NCBI RefSeq assembly: GCF_028657905.1
Contig: NZ_CP117782.1
Span: forward strand, 1,364,001 to 1,428,000
DNA from: Burkholderia sp. FERM BP-3421
GTDB taxonomy: Bacteria; Pseudomonadota; Gammaproteobacteria; Burkholderiales; Burkholderiaceae
Direction: 5' to 3'
DNA length: 64,000 nt
Positions 52,005-60,464 of this stretch are shown here, piece by piece. The number at the start of each line of letters is the position of its first letter. Positions within the stretch are counted from its first letter, which is position 1. The notes under the pieces are model-generated. The model ran no database searches. It saw only the letters and a program-made list of their open reading frames with translations, and was not told where the DNA came from. A program made the position numbers and the translations under genes.

Positions 52005-52643
52005 ATGTCAATGCCACCTGATCGTCGATCCCGTAAGCGCCTCGCCACGCGGCAAGGCATCTCCAATGTCGCGACCCGGCTTTTTCTCGAACGGGGCTTC
52101 GAGCACGTCACGGTGGACGAGATCGCGGCCGCCGCCGACGTCGGCCGGATGACCGTGTTCAATCACTTCCCGCGCAAGGAGGACATGTTCTTCGATCGCG
52201 ACGAGGAAGGCCGTGCGGTTCTGCTCGAAACGCTGCGGGCGCGCGACCCGCGGGTCGCGCCGATCGAGGTGCTGCGCCTGCTCGCGCATCGGCTCGTGGC
52301 CGAGCGCAGCCCTTATGTGCGTTTCTCGCCCGAAAGCCAGGGCTTCGTGGCGACGATCGAAGGCAGTGAAACCCTCAAGGCCCGGGCCCGCGCGATCCGC
52401 GGCGAGATCGCGCAAACCGTCGCGGCGGCGCTGACCGAGTGCGTCGGACGGGCGCCCGGCGATCCTGCAGCGCATCTGGCGGCCGGGTTGCTGCTCGCGA
52501 CATGGACCGTCGCGCTCATCGAAGCGCATCGCGCCTTTCGGGACGGGCAGGATGCGGCGCAAGCCGAAGCGACCTTTCTGGCCCTGGTCGACCAGGGCAG
52601 CGCCGGCCTGAACGCGGCCCTGGCCGGCACGCCTTACGCCTGA
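52005..52643 (+). CDS. TetR-family transcriptional regulator
   Basis: The 212-residue protein has a basic N-terminus and a TetR DNA-binding domain: RQGISNVATRLFLERGFEHV, TVDEIAAAADVGRMTVFNHF and PRKEDMFFDR. The C-terminal helical domain carries the ligand pocket. The position opposite the monooxygenase gene suggests it represses that gene and itself. The ATG at 52005 leaves only a 52-nt shared promoter. Confidence 0.88.
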   Translation: MSMPPDRRSRKRLATRQGISNVATRLFLERGFEHVTVDEIAAAADVGRMTVFNHFPRKEDMFFDRDEEGRAVLLETLRARDPRVAPIEVLRLLAHRLVAERSPYVRFSPESQGFVATIEGSETLKARARAIRGEIAQTVAAALTECVGRAPGDPAAHLAAGLLLATWTVALIEAHRAFRDGQDAAQAEATFLALVDQGSAGLNAALAGTPYA

Positions 52644-52824
52644 ACACGGGAAGTCCGCGCGAGCACGGCATGGCGCGCGTCCGCCGATCCTCGCGGCCAA
52701 TGGGATCGGTTACCGCCGCCCCGCCCTCGCCTCGGCGATTGCACGGGAACGCCCGCCGGAACCTCCGTGATCAACGCCGCATATGCCCTTGCCAAGTTTT
52801 TTGTGGTCTCACCCTAAAATACTG

Positions 52825-52852
52825 TTGACATGTTCCATCACTCATATACAAT
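52825..52852 (+). promoter_or_regulatory. promoter of the second tRNA-Leu
   Basis: TTGACA (52825-52830) and TACAAT (52847-52852) are spaced by 16 nt, 29 nt before the tRNA. Confidence 0.75.
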
Positions 52853-52881
52853 TGCGGTCTTGCTTGATTGATGCAAGACGT

Positions 52882-52968
52882 GCCCAGGTGGCGGAATTGG
52901 TAGACGCACTAGGTTCAGGTCCTAGCGGTGGCAACACCGTGGAGGTTCGAGTCCTCTCCTGGGCACCA
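52882..52968 (+). tRNA. tRNA-Leu (anticodon CAG), second copy
   Basis: An 87-nt class II tRNA, identical to the copy at 31482-31568 except for two bases: GCGGAATT instead of GCGAAATT in the D arm, and CCTGGGC instead of CTTGGGC in the acceptor, which restores a Watson-Crick pair. Confidence 0.97.
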
Positions 52969-53022
52969 TTTATTTCTTCAGCGGCTTTTTCGCTATTCAG
53001 CGCATACGCACGCAGCCCGCGC

Positions 53023-54021
53023 TCATCGCAGCAAAAACCCATAACCAAGCGGATCGTCCTCGTCGATGGTCCAGCGCGCGTGGCCGCAGATCGCCGCCCG
53101 CCCCTCGATCTCCGGAATCACGGCCGGCCTCCCCGCCACCGTCGTCTCGCTCATCACGCGCCCCTTGAACACCGTGCCGATGATCGATTCGTTGACCAGC
53201 GTCTCGCCGCGCGCAAGACGCCCCCTCAGATAAAGCTGCGCCACGCGCCCCGCCGTGCCCGACCCGGTCGGCGAACGGTCGACTTCCCTGTCCGCGAACA
53301 CGCAGCAGTTCGCCTGCGTCGAGCCCGGATGACGCGGCTCGCCGTCGATGATCGTGCCGTAGATGTGGTTGAGGTCCGGCATCTCCGGATGCGCGAGCGT
53401 GAACGTCGCATTGGCGGCCGCCTTGACCTCCGCGCCGAAGCGCACGAGGCCGCCCAGCGCGGATTCGCGGATCGGCAGCCCATGCGCGCGCCCGTCCACA
53501 TAAAAATAAAACGCCCCGCCAAACGCGATATCGCCCGTCACCGCGCCGAACGACGGCGTGCGCACCGTCACATCGCGCTGCCAGATGAACGAAGGCACGT
53601 TGATGAAGCGCACCGCGCCGACGCGCTCGCCATCCCACTGCACGAACGCCTCGATGAACCCGCACGGCGCGTCGATGCCGACGCGCGTCTCCGGTGCGAC
53701 GCGCGTCACCCAGCCCAGCGCGACGGCCGCCGTCGCCAGCGCGATCACGCCGTGACCGCAGTGATCGCTGTATCCCTCGTTATGGATAAAAATCACGCCG
53801 AAATCCGCGTGCGCGCTGACCGGCTCGGTCAGGTAGGCCCCGTACATGTCGGCATGTCCGCGCGGCTCGTGCATCAGTGCGCGCCGCAACGGATCCGCGT
53901 GCGCGCGCAACCAGCGCCGCCGTTCCACGATGGTCGCGCCGGGAATGCGCGGCAGCCCCTCCGTGACGAGACGAAAGGGTTCCCCCGCGGTGTGCAGCTC
54001 GACGGTCGAAAACGTCTTCAT
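53023..54021 (-). CDS. trans-3-hydroxy-L-proline dehydratase (proline racemase family)
   Basis: The 332-residue protein has the proline-racemase fold. The first catalytic cysteine is present in DHCGHGVIALATAAVALG. At the second position, DRSPTGSGTAGRVAQLY, a threonine replaces the usual cysteine. The Cys/Thr pair marks trans-3-hydroxy-L-proline dehydratases rather than epimerases or racemases; the product is delta-1-pyrroline-2-carboxylate. The reductase for that product is encoded at 58412, which supports the call. Confidence 0.88.
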   Translation of the reverse strand: MKTFSTVELHTAGEPFRLVTEGLPRIPGATIVERRRWLRAHADPLRRALMHEPRGHADMYGAYLTEPVSAHADFGVIFIHNEGYSDHCGHGVIALATAAVALGWVTRVAPETRVGIDAPCGFIEAFVQWDGERVGAVRFINVPSFIWQRDVTVRTPSFGAVTGDIAFGGAFYFYVDGRAHGLPIRESALGGLVRFGAEVKAAANATFTLAHPEMPDLNHIYGTIIDGEPRHPGSTQANCCVFADREVDRSPTGSGTAGRVAQLYLRGRLARGETLVNESIIGTVFKGRVMSETTVAGRPAVIPEIEGRAAICGHARWTIDEDDPLGYGFLLR

Positions 54022-54085
54022 GCGATCGCTCCTTCAGATCCGGCCGACGGACGGCACGCAACCGCGCGCGCCGCCGGCCGGTTGA

Positions 54086-55201
54086 TCATTCGACCGGAAC
54101 CAGCCGCTGGTCCCGGAACGTGAACACCGTCGTCGGCGCCTGCGCCAGTTCGCCTTCGGGCGTGAACGCATAGGTCGCCGCGACACCCCGATACGACCCG
54201 GCGCGCAAGGCGGGCAGGAGCTTCGCGGGCTCGACGGTCTGCGCCGCCGCCATCGTGTGCGCGACCAGCATCATGGCATCGTAGTACGTGATCCCATAAG
54301 CCTGCGGGTCACTGCCGAAACGCTTCCGATAACGCGCGGCATAGTCGCGCCCCGCCGGCGTGGCCGCGAGCCCCGTCCCGCTCATCGCGCAAAAGACATT
54401 CGCCGACGCGTCGCGGGCGATCCTGCCCATGTCGTCGGCGCAGATGCCATCCCCGCCCAGCAGCTTCGCGGTCACGCCGCGCTGCGCCATCTGCTGGGCC
54501 ATCGGCGCGCCCTGTGGCGTGTAGCCGCCGAAGAAGATCACGTCCGGCTTCCGGCCCTTGATCGTCGTGAGCACGCCCATGAAATCGCTCGCCTGCGCAT
54601 GCGTGAATTCGCGCGCGACGATCGCGAGCCCGAGGCGCTTCGCCTGCGCGACGAACTCGTCGGCCAGCCCCTGACCGTAGGCCGTGCGATCGTCGACGAC
54701 GGCGGCCGTCCGCGCCTGCAGCCGTTCCACCGCGAAGGTCGCCATCGATGCGCCCAGCGTCCGGTCGGTCGCGCCCGTTCTGAAGATGTTCCGGTAGCCG
54801 AGCTTCGTCAGTTGGGGATTCGACGCCACCGACAGCATCGGCACGCTCGCGGCGCTCGTGAGGCGCGCCACAGGAATCGCCACCCCCGAGTTCTGCGGCC
54901 CCATGAACACGGCAGGCCCCTGGTCGAGCAGGCGCTGCGCGACCTGTACGCCCGTCTTCGGATCGGCCTGGTCGTCCTCCGACAACAACCTGAACCGGAC
55001 CGGCTGGCCGCCGACCACCACCGGATTCCGGTTGAGCCCCTCGATCGCAAGCCGCAGGCCATTCTCGTCGTCCTTGCCGCTGACCGCCTGCGGTCCCGTC
55101 AGCGGTCCGGACAATGCAATGCTCACGACCTGCTCCGCGCGGGCCGCGCTCCCTATCGCCCCCATCAGCAGGCAGGCCACGACAATCGGCGTCTTCCCCA
55201 T
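54086..55201 (-). CDS. branched-chain-type (LivJ-like) substrate-binding protein
   Basis: The 371-residue periplasmic protein has a signal peptide ending AARAEQ and the type I binding fold: SIALSGPLTGPQAVSGKDDE, VFMGPQNSGVAIPVARLT, AAVVDDRTAYGQGLADEF and DVIFFGGYTPQGAPM. The ATG at 55201 has AGGGGTG upstream. It lies among hydroxyproline genes, so a hydroxyproline-like ligand is plausible. No permease or ATPase gene accompanies it. Confidence 0.83.
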   Translation of the reverse strand: MGKTPIVVACLLMGAIGSAARAEQVVSIALSGPLTGPQAVSGKDDENGLRLAIEGLNRNPVVVGGQPVRFRLLSEDDQADPKTGVQVAQRLLDQGPAVFMGPQNSGVAIPVARLTSAASVPMLSVASNPQLTKLGYRNIFRTGATDRTLGASMATFAVERLQARTAAVVDDRTAYGQGLADEFVAQAKRLGLAIVAREFTHAQASDFMGVLTTIKGRKPDVIFFGGYTPQGAPMAQQMAQRGVTAKLLGGDGICADDMGRIARDASANVFCAMSGTGLAATPAGRDYAARYRKRFGSDPQAYGITYYDAMMLVAHTMAAAQTVEPAKLLPALRAGSYRGVAATYAFTPEGELAQAPTTVFTFRDQRLVPVE

Positions 55202-55376
55202 CACACCCCTCCAGGTTTGCGCGCCGCCGGCCGGCCCAGGACAAAGGGGCCCTCGCGACACCGCGCGGATGCGGATGTCGCGACACCCGTCGCCGCGGCA
55301 TCGACGGATCGAATCGATATGGATGACGAAACATAAGCCGCGAGATCCGATCCCGATCTCGCGGCTGATTCGCGGG

Positions 55377-55850
55377 CTATACCGGCCCGGCGTCGAGCGC
55401 GAGCCACGCACGGCCCGGCGCCGCCGGCGCATCGATCCGGAGCCGCCCCGACGCTGCCGCGAGCCGCTCGAAGTCCGTCGCATCGAGGCAGACCACGGGC
55501 ACGTGGAGGTCGTACAACTCGGCCGCAACGATCGCGCCGATCGCCAGGATCAGGTCCCGCTCCTGCAACACGATGCCCGCCGGCCCCGTGCCATGGCGAA
55601 TGGCCTCCGCCAGCACGCTGCTGCTGGAACTGGAGCCTTTCGCGCGCGCCATGACGATGATCCTGCCCGCAAGGCTCTGTCCGGCGAGCGGATGCTGCCG
55701 ATCGATGATCAACCCCGAGGCGGAGTCGTATCCCCCCCAGAAGCTGAGCGGCTGCGCCAGCACGATCAGGTCGGCGCAGGCGCGCCCCGCCACCAGCGCG
55801 GCACCCGACCACGCCGCGCCGGCGCCCGCGTTATCGAATCGTTTCGTCAT
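55377..55850 (-). CDS. AcnX small subunit (DUF126; cis-3-hydroxyproline dehydratase type)
   Basis: The 157-residue protein contains ALVAGRACADLIVLAQPLSF, WGGYDSASGLIIDRQHPLAG and RAKGSSSSSSVLAEAIRHG, the DUF126 swivelling domain of aconitase X. Together with the large subunit it forms an iron-sulfur dehydratase; related AcnX proteins dehydrate cis-3-hydroxy-L-proline or mevalonate-5-phosphate. Its start overlaps the end of the large-subunit gene by 20 nt, so translation is coupled. Confidence 0.88.
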   Translation of the reverse strand: MTKRFDNAGAGAAWSGAALVAGRACADLIVLAQPLSFWGGYDSASGLIIDRQHPLAGQSLAGRIIVMARAKGSSSSSSVLAEAIRHGTGPAGIVLQERDLILAIGAIVAAELYDLHVPVVCLDATDFERLAAASGRLRIDAPAAPGRAWLALDAGPV

Positions 55851-57090
55851 CGAACCACACCCTTCCGTTGATCGCGGACCGCACGCACTCGCGCAGGCTG
55901 CCGTATGCGACGCTCACGCCGATATTCGCCGGCGCGTAGGACGCCCACTTGCCCGAATTGGTCATCACCCGCCCGGACATCTGCTTCATCACCGGCGTGA
56001 TGTAGGTGCAGGTGTCGACGACGATCTGCACGCCCAGGCGCTCGAAGCCGGCCAGCATGCCGGCCTCGGTCAGCTGCCAGAGCACGAAGCGGCTCGTGTT
56101 CACATAGAAATCGCAGCCGAGCGGGCCGTCGAGCGGCGCGAGCAAGACCGCGAGCTGCTCGAATTCGGCCAGCGAGAAGTGCGGTGTGCCGAGCGCCACC
56201 GCGACGAGCGGATCGCCGGGCGACGCGCTGTTCAGCCGACGCCGCACGTCGACGAGATCGGCCATCGCGACCGCCACCGTTTGCAGCGGCGCCCGGCCTT
56301 GCAGCGCCGCGTCCAGCGTGGGGGCCTCGGGCGTCAGGCCGACCGCGTGGAACAGTGCGACCGCGCCGCTCGACGCCGCGGCGGCGCCGAGCGCCTTCAG
56401 TTCGTCTTCGGTCGTGTCGGCCGGCAGGCCGACGATCGCGGACACGGTCGCCCCCACGCGCTTGCCGAGCCACAGCCCGAGCGTCGCGAAGTAGATGTCG
56501 CGCGACGGCAGCCGCGCGAAGTCCGGCGCCTCGACGACGATTTGCGCGGCGCGATTCGCTTCGACGTGCAGCCCCGCATAGGGCACCCTGCCCGTGATCG
56601 CGGCCGCCAGATCGAGAAAATCGCCGTAGCGGCTGGTGCGCGCGCCCAGCACCGAATTGGCGAACACGATCGCATTGGATTCCGCCCATGCGATCTGGTC
56701 GCCGCGCGCCGGACGCCGGGCAAGCTGGTAAGGGGCACAGGTGAAGCTCGCTTCGCAGCCCATCTGCAGATGGGCATCCATCAGCCGCTGCGCGTCGCGT
56801 CGCACCTGCTGGTCGCCGCGATACAGCTCGGGATGGATGAGGTCGAGCGAGCCGACGTTGAGCGTCGTCGGCACGGCAACGCGCGCGCCGCTGGCGACGA
56901 AATACTCGACGAAATCGAGACTCGCCTGGCCGTGATACAGACAACCGTCGATATGAGCGGCGCTCACGTCGATCAAGCGCGGGGCGGACATGACATCCGC
57001 CGTACGCGCCACGATCCGCATCGCCCGCGCGACGCCCTCGCCGTGCGCACCGTCCAGCATTGCGCTGTCGCGCCCGCTCAGTTGAAGCAT
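55831..57090 (-). CDS. AcnX large subunit (DUF521; cis-3-hydroxyproline dehydratase type)
   Basis: The 419-residue protein has the aconitase X catalytic domain. Seen are RLIDVSAAHIDGCLYHGQAS, VPTTLNVGSLDLIHPELYR, MGCEASFTCAPYQLARRPAR, IAWAESNAIVFANSVLGART and DTCTYITPVM. Conserved cysteines in the CEASFTCAPY and DTCTY segments fit cluster ligands. With the trans-3-Hyp dehydratase and the reductase in the same cluster, the likely substrate is cis-3-hydroxy-L-proline. The ATG at 57090 is chosen by length; an upstream start in the same frame is possible. Confidence 0.88.
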   Translation of the reverse strand: MLQLSGRDSAMLDGAHGEGVARAMRIVARTADVMSAPRLIDVSAAHIDGCLYHGQASLDFVEYFVASGARVAVPTTLNVGSLDLIHPELYRGDQQVRRDAQRLMDAHLQMGCEASFTCAPYQLARRPARGDQIAWAESNAIVFANSVLGARTSRYGDFLDLAAAITGRVPYAGLHVEANRAAQIVVEAPDFARLPSRDIYFATLGLWLGKRVGATVSAIVGLPADTTEDELKALGAAAASSGAVALFHAVGLTPEAPTLDAALQGRAPLQTVAVAMADLVDVRRRLNSASPGDPLVAVALGTPHFSLAEFEQLAVLLAPLDGPLGCDFYVNTSRFVLWQLTEAGMLAGFERLGVQIVVDTCTYITPVMKQMSGRVMTNSGKWASYAPANIGVSVAYGSLRECVRSAINGRVWFDDETIR

Positions 57091-57175
57091 CTGGCCGTCC
57101 CGTGGTGTCCGATTCGCCTCACCTCCGCGAGGTGACGTCACGGACACTGTACGGGAGACCGATCAAGCCAACCAT

Positions 57176-57197
57176 AGTGGTTTTTATTTATACCACT
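57176..57197. promoter_or_regulatory. palindrome upstream of the AcnX operon (candidate GntR operator)
   Basis: AGTGGT (57176-57181) and ACCACT (57192-57197) form a perfect repeat around a 10-nt AT-rich spacer, 86 nt before the AcnX start. TGGT...ACCA cores are frequent in FCD-type GntR operators. Confidence 0.5.
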
Positions 57198-57286
57198 TCG
57201 CCAACCGCCGCCAGGCCATATCCACGAATAAATCTCAAAATAGCCGCAAGATCAAGGAAATTGCCTCGACAATCTGGATAAGAAAA

Positions 57287-57312
57287 GATCCAATTTCATG
57301 AAAACTGGATCC
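57287..57312 (-). terminator. hairpin after the GntR gene
   Basis: Leftward, GGATCCAGTTT and AAATTGGATC flank CATG and are followed by TTTTC. It lies 55 nt beyond the GntR stop and separates it from the AcnX operon. Confidence 0.6.
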
Positions 57313-57366
57313 GTTCTTACCAACATCGATAGCCCCGCAGCGTGAAGCCCCTGCGCGCCCGCCTCC

Positions 57367-58101
57367 TCACTTGGGCGCGATATCTCGCTGCACCCGGTGT
57401 ATGTGCTGCTCGACGTAAAACGCGGCGGCGTCGGCATTGCCGTCGAGGATCGCCTCGTAGATCAACCGATGCTCGGCCACGTACAAGCGGATGCGCGCGG
57501 GATCGTAGATGCCGTCTTCCTTGAGCCGTCGCCACAGCGGCTGGTCCATGGTCGCCGCGATCTCGTCGGCGATCTTCGCGATGAGCGCATCCCCGGTCAT
57601 GATCGCAAGCTGCCGATGAAACAGGCGATCGCTCTCATTCCACAGCGCCTGCTGCACGGGATCCGAGACGTCGACGATCGACTCCATCTGTTCGAGATAG
57701 TGCTCGGCGAGCGTGTCCCGTTTGCGCCTGGCCGCCGCGAGCCGCACGATCGCGGGCTCGAGAATCAGCCGCACGCCGAGCGTCGCGGTGGGGCTGTAGT
57801 CCGCCGCCTCGACGCGCCCGGCGGCGCTTCCCGCCGCCAGCCGGCTGACGGCGTCGTCGGCCACGTAGGTCCCGGAGTTGCGCCGGGTCTGCACGAGCCC
57901 CTCGTTCGCCAGCGCGCCCAGCGCCTCCCGCACCGCCGGCCGGCCCACGCCGAAGCGCGTCGCAAGCTCGCGCTCCGAAGGCAGGCGCGCGCCCGCCTCG
58001 ACATGCCCCGCGCGGATTTCCGCGCGCAGCTTCGCCGCGACCTGTTCGTAGATCTGCAAGGGGCGGAACGCCGCGTCGACGGAAGAGCTAGATGGAGTCA
58101 T
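57367..58101 (-). CDS. GntR-family (FCD) regulator of the hydroxyproline cluster
   Basis: The 244-residue protein has a winged helix at its N-terminus (YEQVAAKLRAEIRAGHVEAG, RLPSERELATRFGVGRPAVR, EALGALANEGLVQTRR). An FCD ligand domain follows, with VRLILEPAIVRLAAARR, DRLFHRQLAIMTGD and AEHRLIYEAILDGN. It lies between the AcnX operon and the divergent reductase gene, with palindromes on both sides, and likely represses both in the absence of a hydroxyproline-derived inducer. Confidence 0.86.
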   Translation of the reverse strand: MTPSSSSVDAAFRPLQIYEQVAAKLRAEIRAGHVEAGARLPSERELATRFGVGRPAVREALGALANEGLVQTRRNSGTYVADDAVSRLAAGSAAGRVEAADYSPTATLGVRLILEPAIVRLAAARRKRDTLAEHYLEQMESIVDVSDPVQQALWNESDRLFHRQLAIMTGDALIAKIADEIAATMDQPLWRRLKEDGIYDPARIRLYVAEHRLIYEAILDGNADAAAFYVEQHIHRVQRDIAPK

Positions 58102-58411
58102 GGTGTTTGACCGGACGGGAAACAGAGGGGCAAGCCACGTCGCAACCGGAAACGCACGGGTTGTGACATTGGTTCCAGACACAACCAATTATGGCGAAAT
58201 CTTAACGCAAAGCCCCGATGGTGAACGCGCGCGCATCAGTCGATCGTATGCAGCGCGCCTGGATGCCGCCGATGGACTCCAGACGATACCAACACCTAAC
58301 CATCAGGAGTAATCTGGATTATTCTCGTACCAGAAGTGGCCTAAATTCAGCGCAAGCCTCGCATGAGCGCGGTCGGCTCGTGCGCCCCCCACTCCGCCCC
58401 AGGTCAACACC
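58102..58411. other. regulatory gap between GntR and reductase genes
   Basis: About 310 nt, less GC-rich near 58160-58210. It carries the nested inverted repeats at 58159-58189 and a weaker TCTGG ... CCAGA repeat near 58312-58334. No coding frame is convincing. Confidence 0.5.
58159..58189. promoter_or_regulatory. two nested perfect inverted repeats (candidate GntR operator)
   Basis: GGTTGTG (58159-58165) pairs with CACAACC (58180-58186), and ATTGGTT (58168-58174) pairs with AACCAAT (58183-58189). Both contain the GGTT/AACC core. They lie about 60 nt upstream of the leftward GntR start. Confidence 0.55.
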
Positions 58412-59329
58412 ATGCCTCGTTCCGAACGCAACTTCGATGCCCAGGAAACCGCCGCACTGCTGGACCACCACGCACTTCTCGCCACCTTGCGCGATACCGT
58501 TCTCGAATACGACGCCGGCCGCGTCGTCAGCCCCGCCCGGCTCGTCGTCCCGCTGCACGACGGCGGCGTGATGCTCTCGATGCCCGCTCGCGGCGACGAC
58601 CTCGCGATCCACAAGCTCATCAACGTTTGCCCGGGCAACGCCTCGCGCGGGCTGCCCACGATTCACGGTCAGGTCGTCGCCTGCGATGCGCACAGCGGAC
58701 AGATCGCGTTCGCGCTCGACGGCCCGACGGTCACCGGACGCCGCACGGCCGTCATGACGGCGCTCGGCATCGACACACTGTGCGCTCAGTCGCCCAGGGA
58801 GATCCTGCTGATCGGCGCCGGCGGGCAAGCCGCCTGTCACGCCGACGCACTCGGCGCGCTGTTTCCGGATGCGGTCCTGTACGTGCACAGCCGCTCCCCG
58901 GACGACGCGCGCGCCTTCGTCTCGCGCCACCGCGCAGCGGCGCCGGGCCTGCGCGCGCTGGAAACGGCGCGGATCCCCGCGTCCGTCGACGTCGTCGTGA
59001 CGCTCACGACGAGCAAGACGCCCGTCTACACGGAAGACGCCCGCCCGGGACGGCTGGTCGTCGGCGTCGGCGCGTTCACGCCGGATGCGGCCGAGATCGC
59101 GTCGCACACCGTGCGCGGCAGCCGCATCGTGGTCGACGATCCCGACGGCGCGCGGCACGAGGCCGGCGACCTGATCCAGGCCGACGTGGCATGGAGCAAG
59201 GTCGCCGCGCTTGCGGAGCGACTGAAGGAGAGCGATATCGACACGCGCGCGCCCTGGCTTTTCAAGAGCGTGGGCTGCGCGGCCTGGGATCTGGCCGCTT
59301 GCCGGGTCGCGCATGCGGCGCTGGGCTGA
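58412..59329 (+). CDS. delta-1-pyrroline-2-carboxylate reductase (ornithine cyclodeaminase/mu-crystallin family)
   Basis: The 305-residue NAD(P)H enzyme has RLVVPLHDGGVMLSMPARGD, IHKLINVCPGNASRGLPTIH, the Rossmann motif EILLIGAGGQAACHADAL and VDVVVTLTTSKTPVYTED. The family includes ornithine cyclodeaminase and ketimine reductases. The neighbouring 3-hydroxyproline dehydratases make pyrroline-2-carboxylate, so reduction of that compound to L-proline is the likely role. It is divergent from the GntR gene. Confidence 0.87.
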   Translation: MPRSERNFDAQETAALLDHHALLATLRDTVLEYDAGRVVSPARLVVPLHDGGVMLSMPARGDDLAIHKLINVCPGNASRGLPTIHGQVVACDAHSGQIAFALDGPTVTGRRTAVMTALGIDTLCAQSPREILLIGAGGQAACHADALGALFPDAVLYVHSRSPDDARAFVSRHRAAAPGLRALETARIPASVDVVVTLTTSKTPVYTEDARPGRLVVGVGAFTPDAAEIASHTVRGSRIVVDDPDGARHEAGDLIQADVAWSKVAALAERLKESDIDTRAPWLFKSVGCAAWDLAACRVAHAALG

Positions 59330-59501
59330 GCATGGCCGGCGCGCGACGAAGCGGCGCCGGACGTGACGACGCACGCAAGGCAACGATCGGTGTGAATTCG
59401 CGGAGCAGACGGGCAAGAGGGTCGAAGCCCCCTGATGCTCCAGGACGCATGCGGCCCGTCCGACGAGCCGCGGCACGCGCCACGGCTCCCCGAGCGGCGG
59501 T

Positions 59502-60146
59502 TCAGCTTGCGTCGGCGGGCGATGCCGCGCTTGCGTCGACCGCTTGCGGTGCGTCCACGCCGGCTTCGTTCGCCGGCTGGGCCGCAGCGGCAGCCGGTGC
59601 AGCAGCCTTGTCCGTGCCCGGACGCTGGCCGGCGGGCCGTTTGCCCTGCGGCCGGCGCGACGCGAGCCGCCGCGCGTGCGCGGCCTGCTGAGCGGTCACC
59701 GTGCCCGAGGCCTGCCCTTGCAGATCGACGCGCACCGCATTCTCGACGAGGCATGCCCAATAGCGGCTGCCCTGGCACCAGGTCGCGATCGCCTGCTGCA
59801 ATTGGGCCTCCGTCATGCCCAGCGCTTCCAGGTGCTGCGCGGCGTCCTTCAGGATGCCCAGCTTGAGCGGCACCTTGGCGGCAGGCTTTTTCGGGAATGC
59901 TTGCGGAAACTGTTTCTGCAGGTGCCAGATCGATTCGACCAGCGGATCGACCGGCTCGCGTGGCTCACGCGGTTCGCGCGCCCTCGCGCGCGGCGCGGCA
60001 GCCTTCGGCTTGCTCTCGGCCGGCCGCTTCGGCCTGCCGTCAGCCGGCCGGGCTTGCCCGGTGGACTGACCCTGCTTCGCCTGTTTCGTCTGTTTGGCTT
60101 GCGCCGCGAGTTGCTTTTTCAACTCGGCAAGTTGTTCAAAACCCAT
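59502..60146 (-). CDS. ProQ/FinO-domain RNA chaperone
   Basis: The 214-residue protein has a Lys/Gln-rich N-terminal region (FEQLAELKKQLAAQAKQTKQ), a proline- and arginine-rich linker, then the ProQ/FinO domain (about 70-150): WHLQKQFPQAFPKKPAAKVP, LKLGILKDAAQHL and AIATWCQGSRYWACLV. A long Ala/Pro-rich tail follows. Such proteins bind structured sRNAs and mRNA 3' ends. The ATG at 60146 starts at MGFEQL. Confidence 0.9.
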   Translation of the reverse strand: MGFEQLAELKKQLAAQAKQTKQAKQGQSTGQARPADGRPKRPAESKPKAAAPRARAREPREPREPVDPLVESIWHLQKQFPQAFPKKPAAKVPLKLGILKDAAQHLEALGMTEAQLQQAIATWCQGSRYWACLVENAVRVDLQGQASGTVTAQQAAHARRLASRRPQGKRPAGQRPGTDKAAAPAAAAAQPANEAGVDAPQAVDASAASPADAS

Positions 60147-60464
60147 CGTGCAATTCAGTCTGTTTGGTTCATATCGCCGGAAGCGCATGTGGGAAGCGCC
60201 ACCCGTCCCGTGCCTGATGCACGGTCACGGAACAGCACTGTACAGTATCCCTGCGCGTTTCTCATCCGGATCGCCCGCTGCAACCGGCCTGCCGCAACGG
60301 CTGCGCGCATTCTACGCCTAGCGGGCCGCCCCGCCTTGGATTATGCGCATCCCGACGCGCCGGTCAACCGTAATCAAGGCGCCGCGCCGTCTGCCCGGGC
60401 GCCGCACGAGCCGGTCGCACGCCCCGTCGGCGGGCCGTCCGCGGGTCCAGCGGCCGCGGCCGCC
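60147..60464. other. gap between proQ-like and sulP genes
   Basis: About 320 nt. It should hold the leftward promoter of the ProQ gene; the palindrome ACTGTACAGT near 60237-60246 stands out, about 90 nt before its start. The part near 60400-60460 is GC-rich and shows nothing clear. Confidence 0.4.

Noticed and set aside
53023..54021. 4-hydroxyproline epimerase or proline racemase
   Set aside because: The second catalytic cysteine is replaced by threonine (DRSPTGSGT), which fits the dehydratase.
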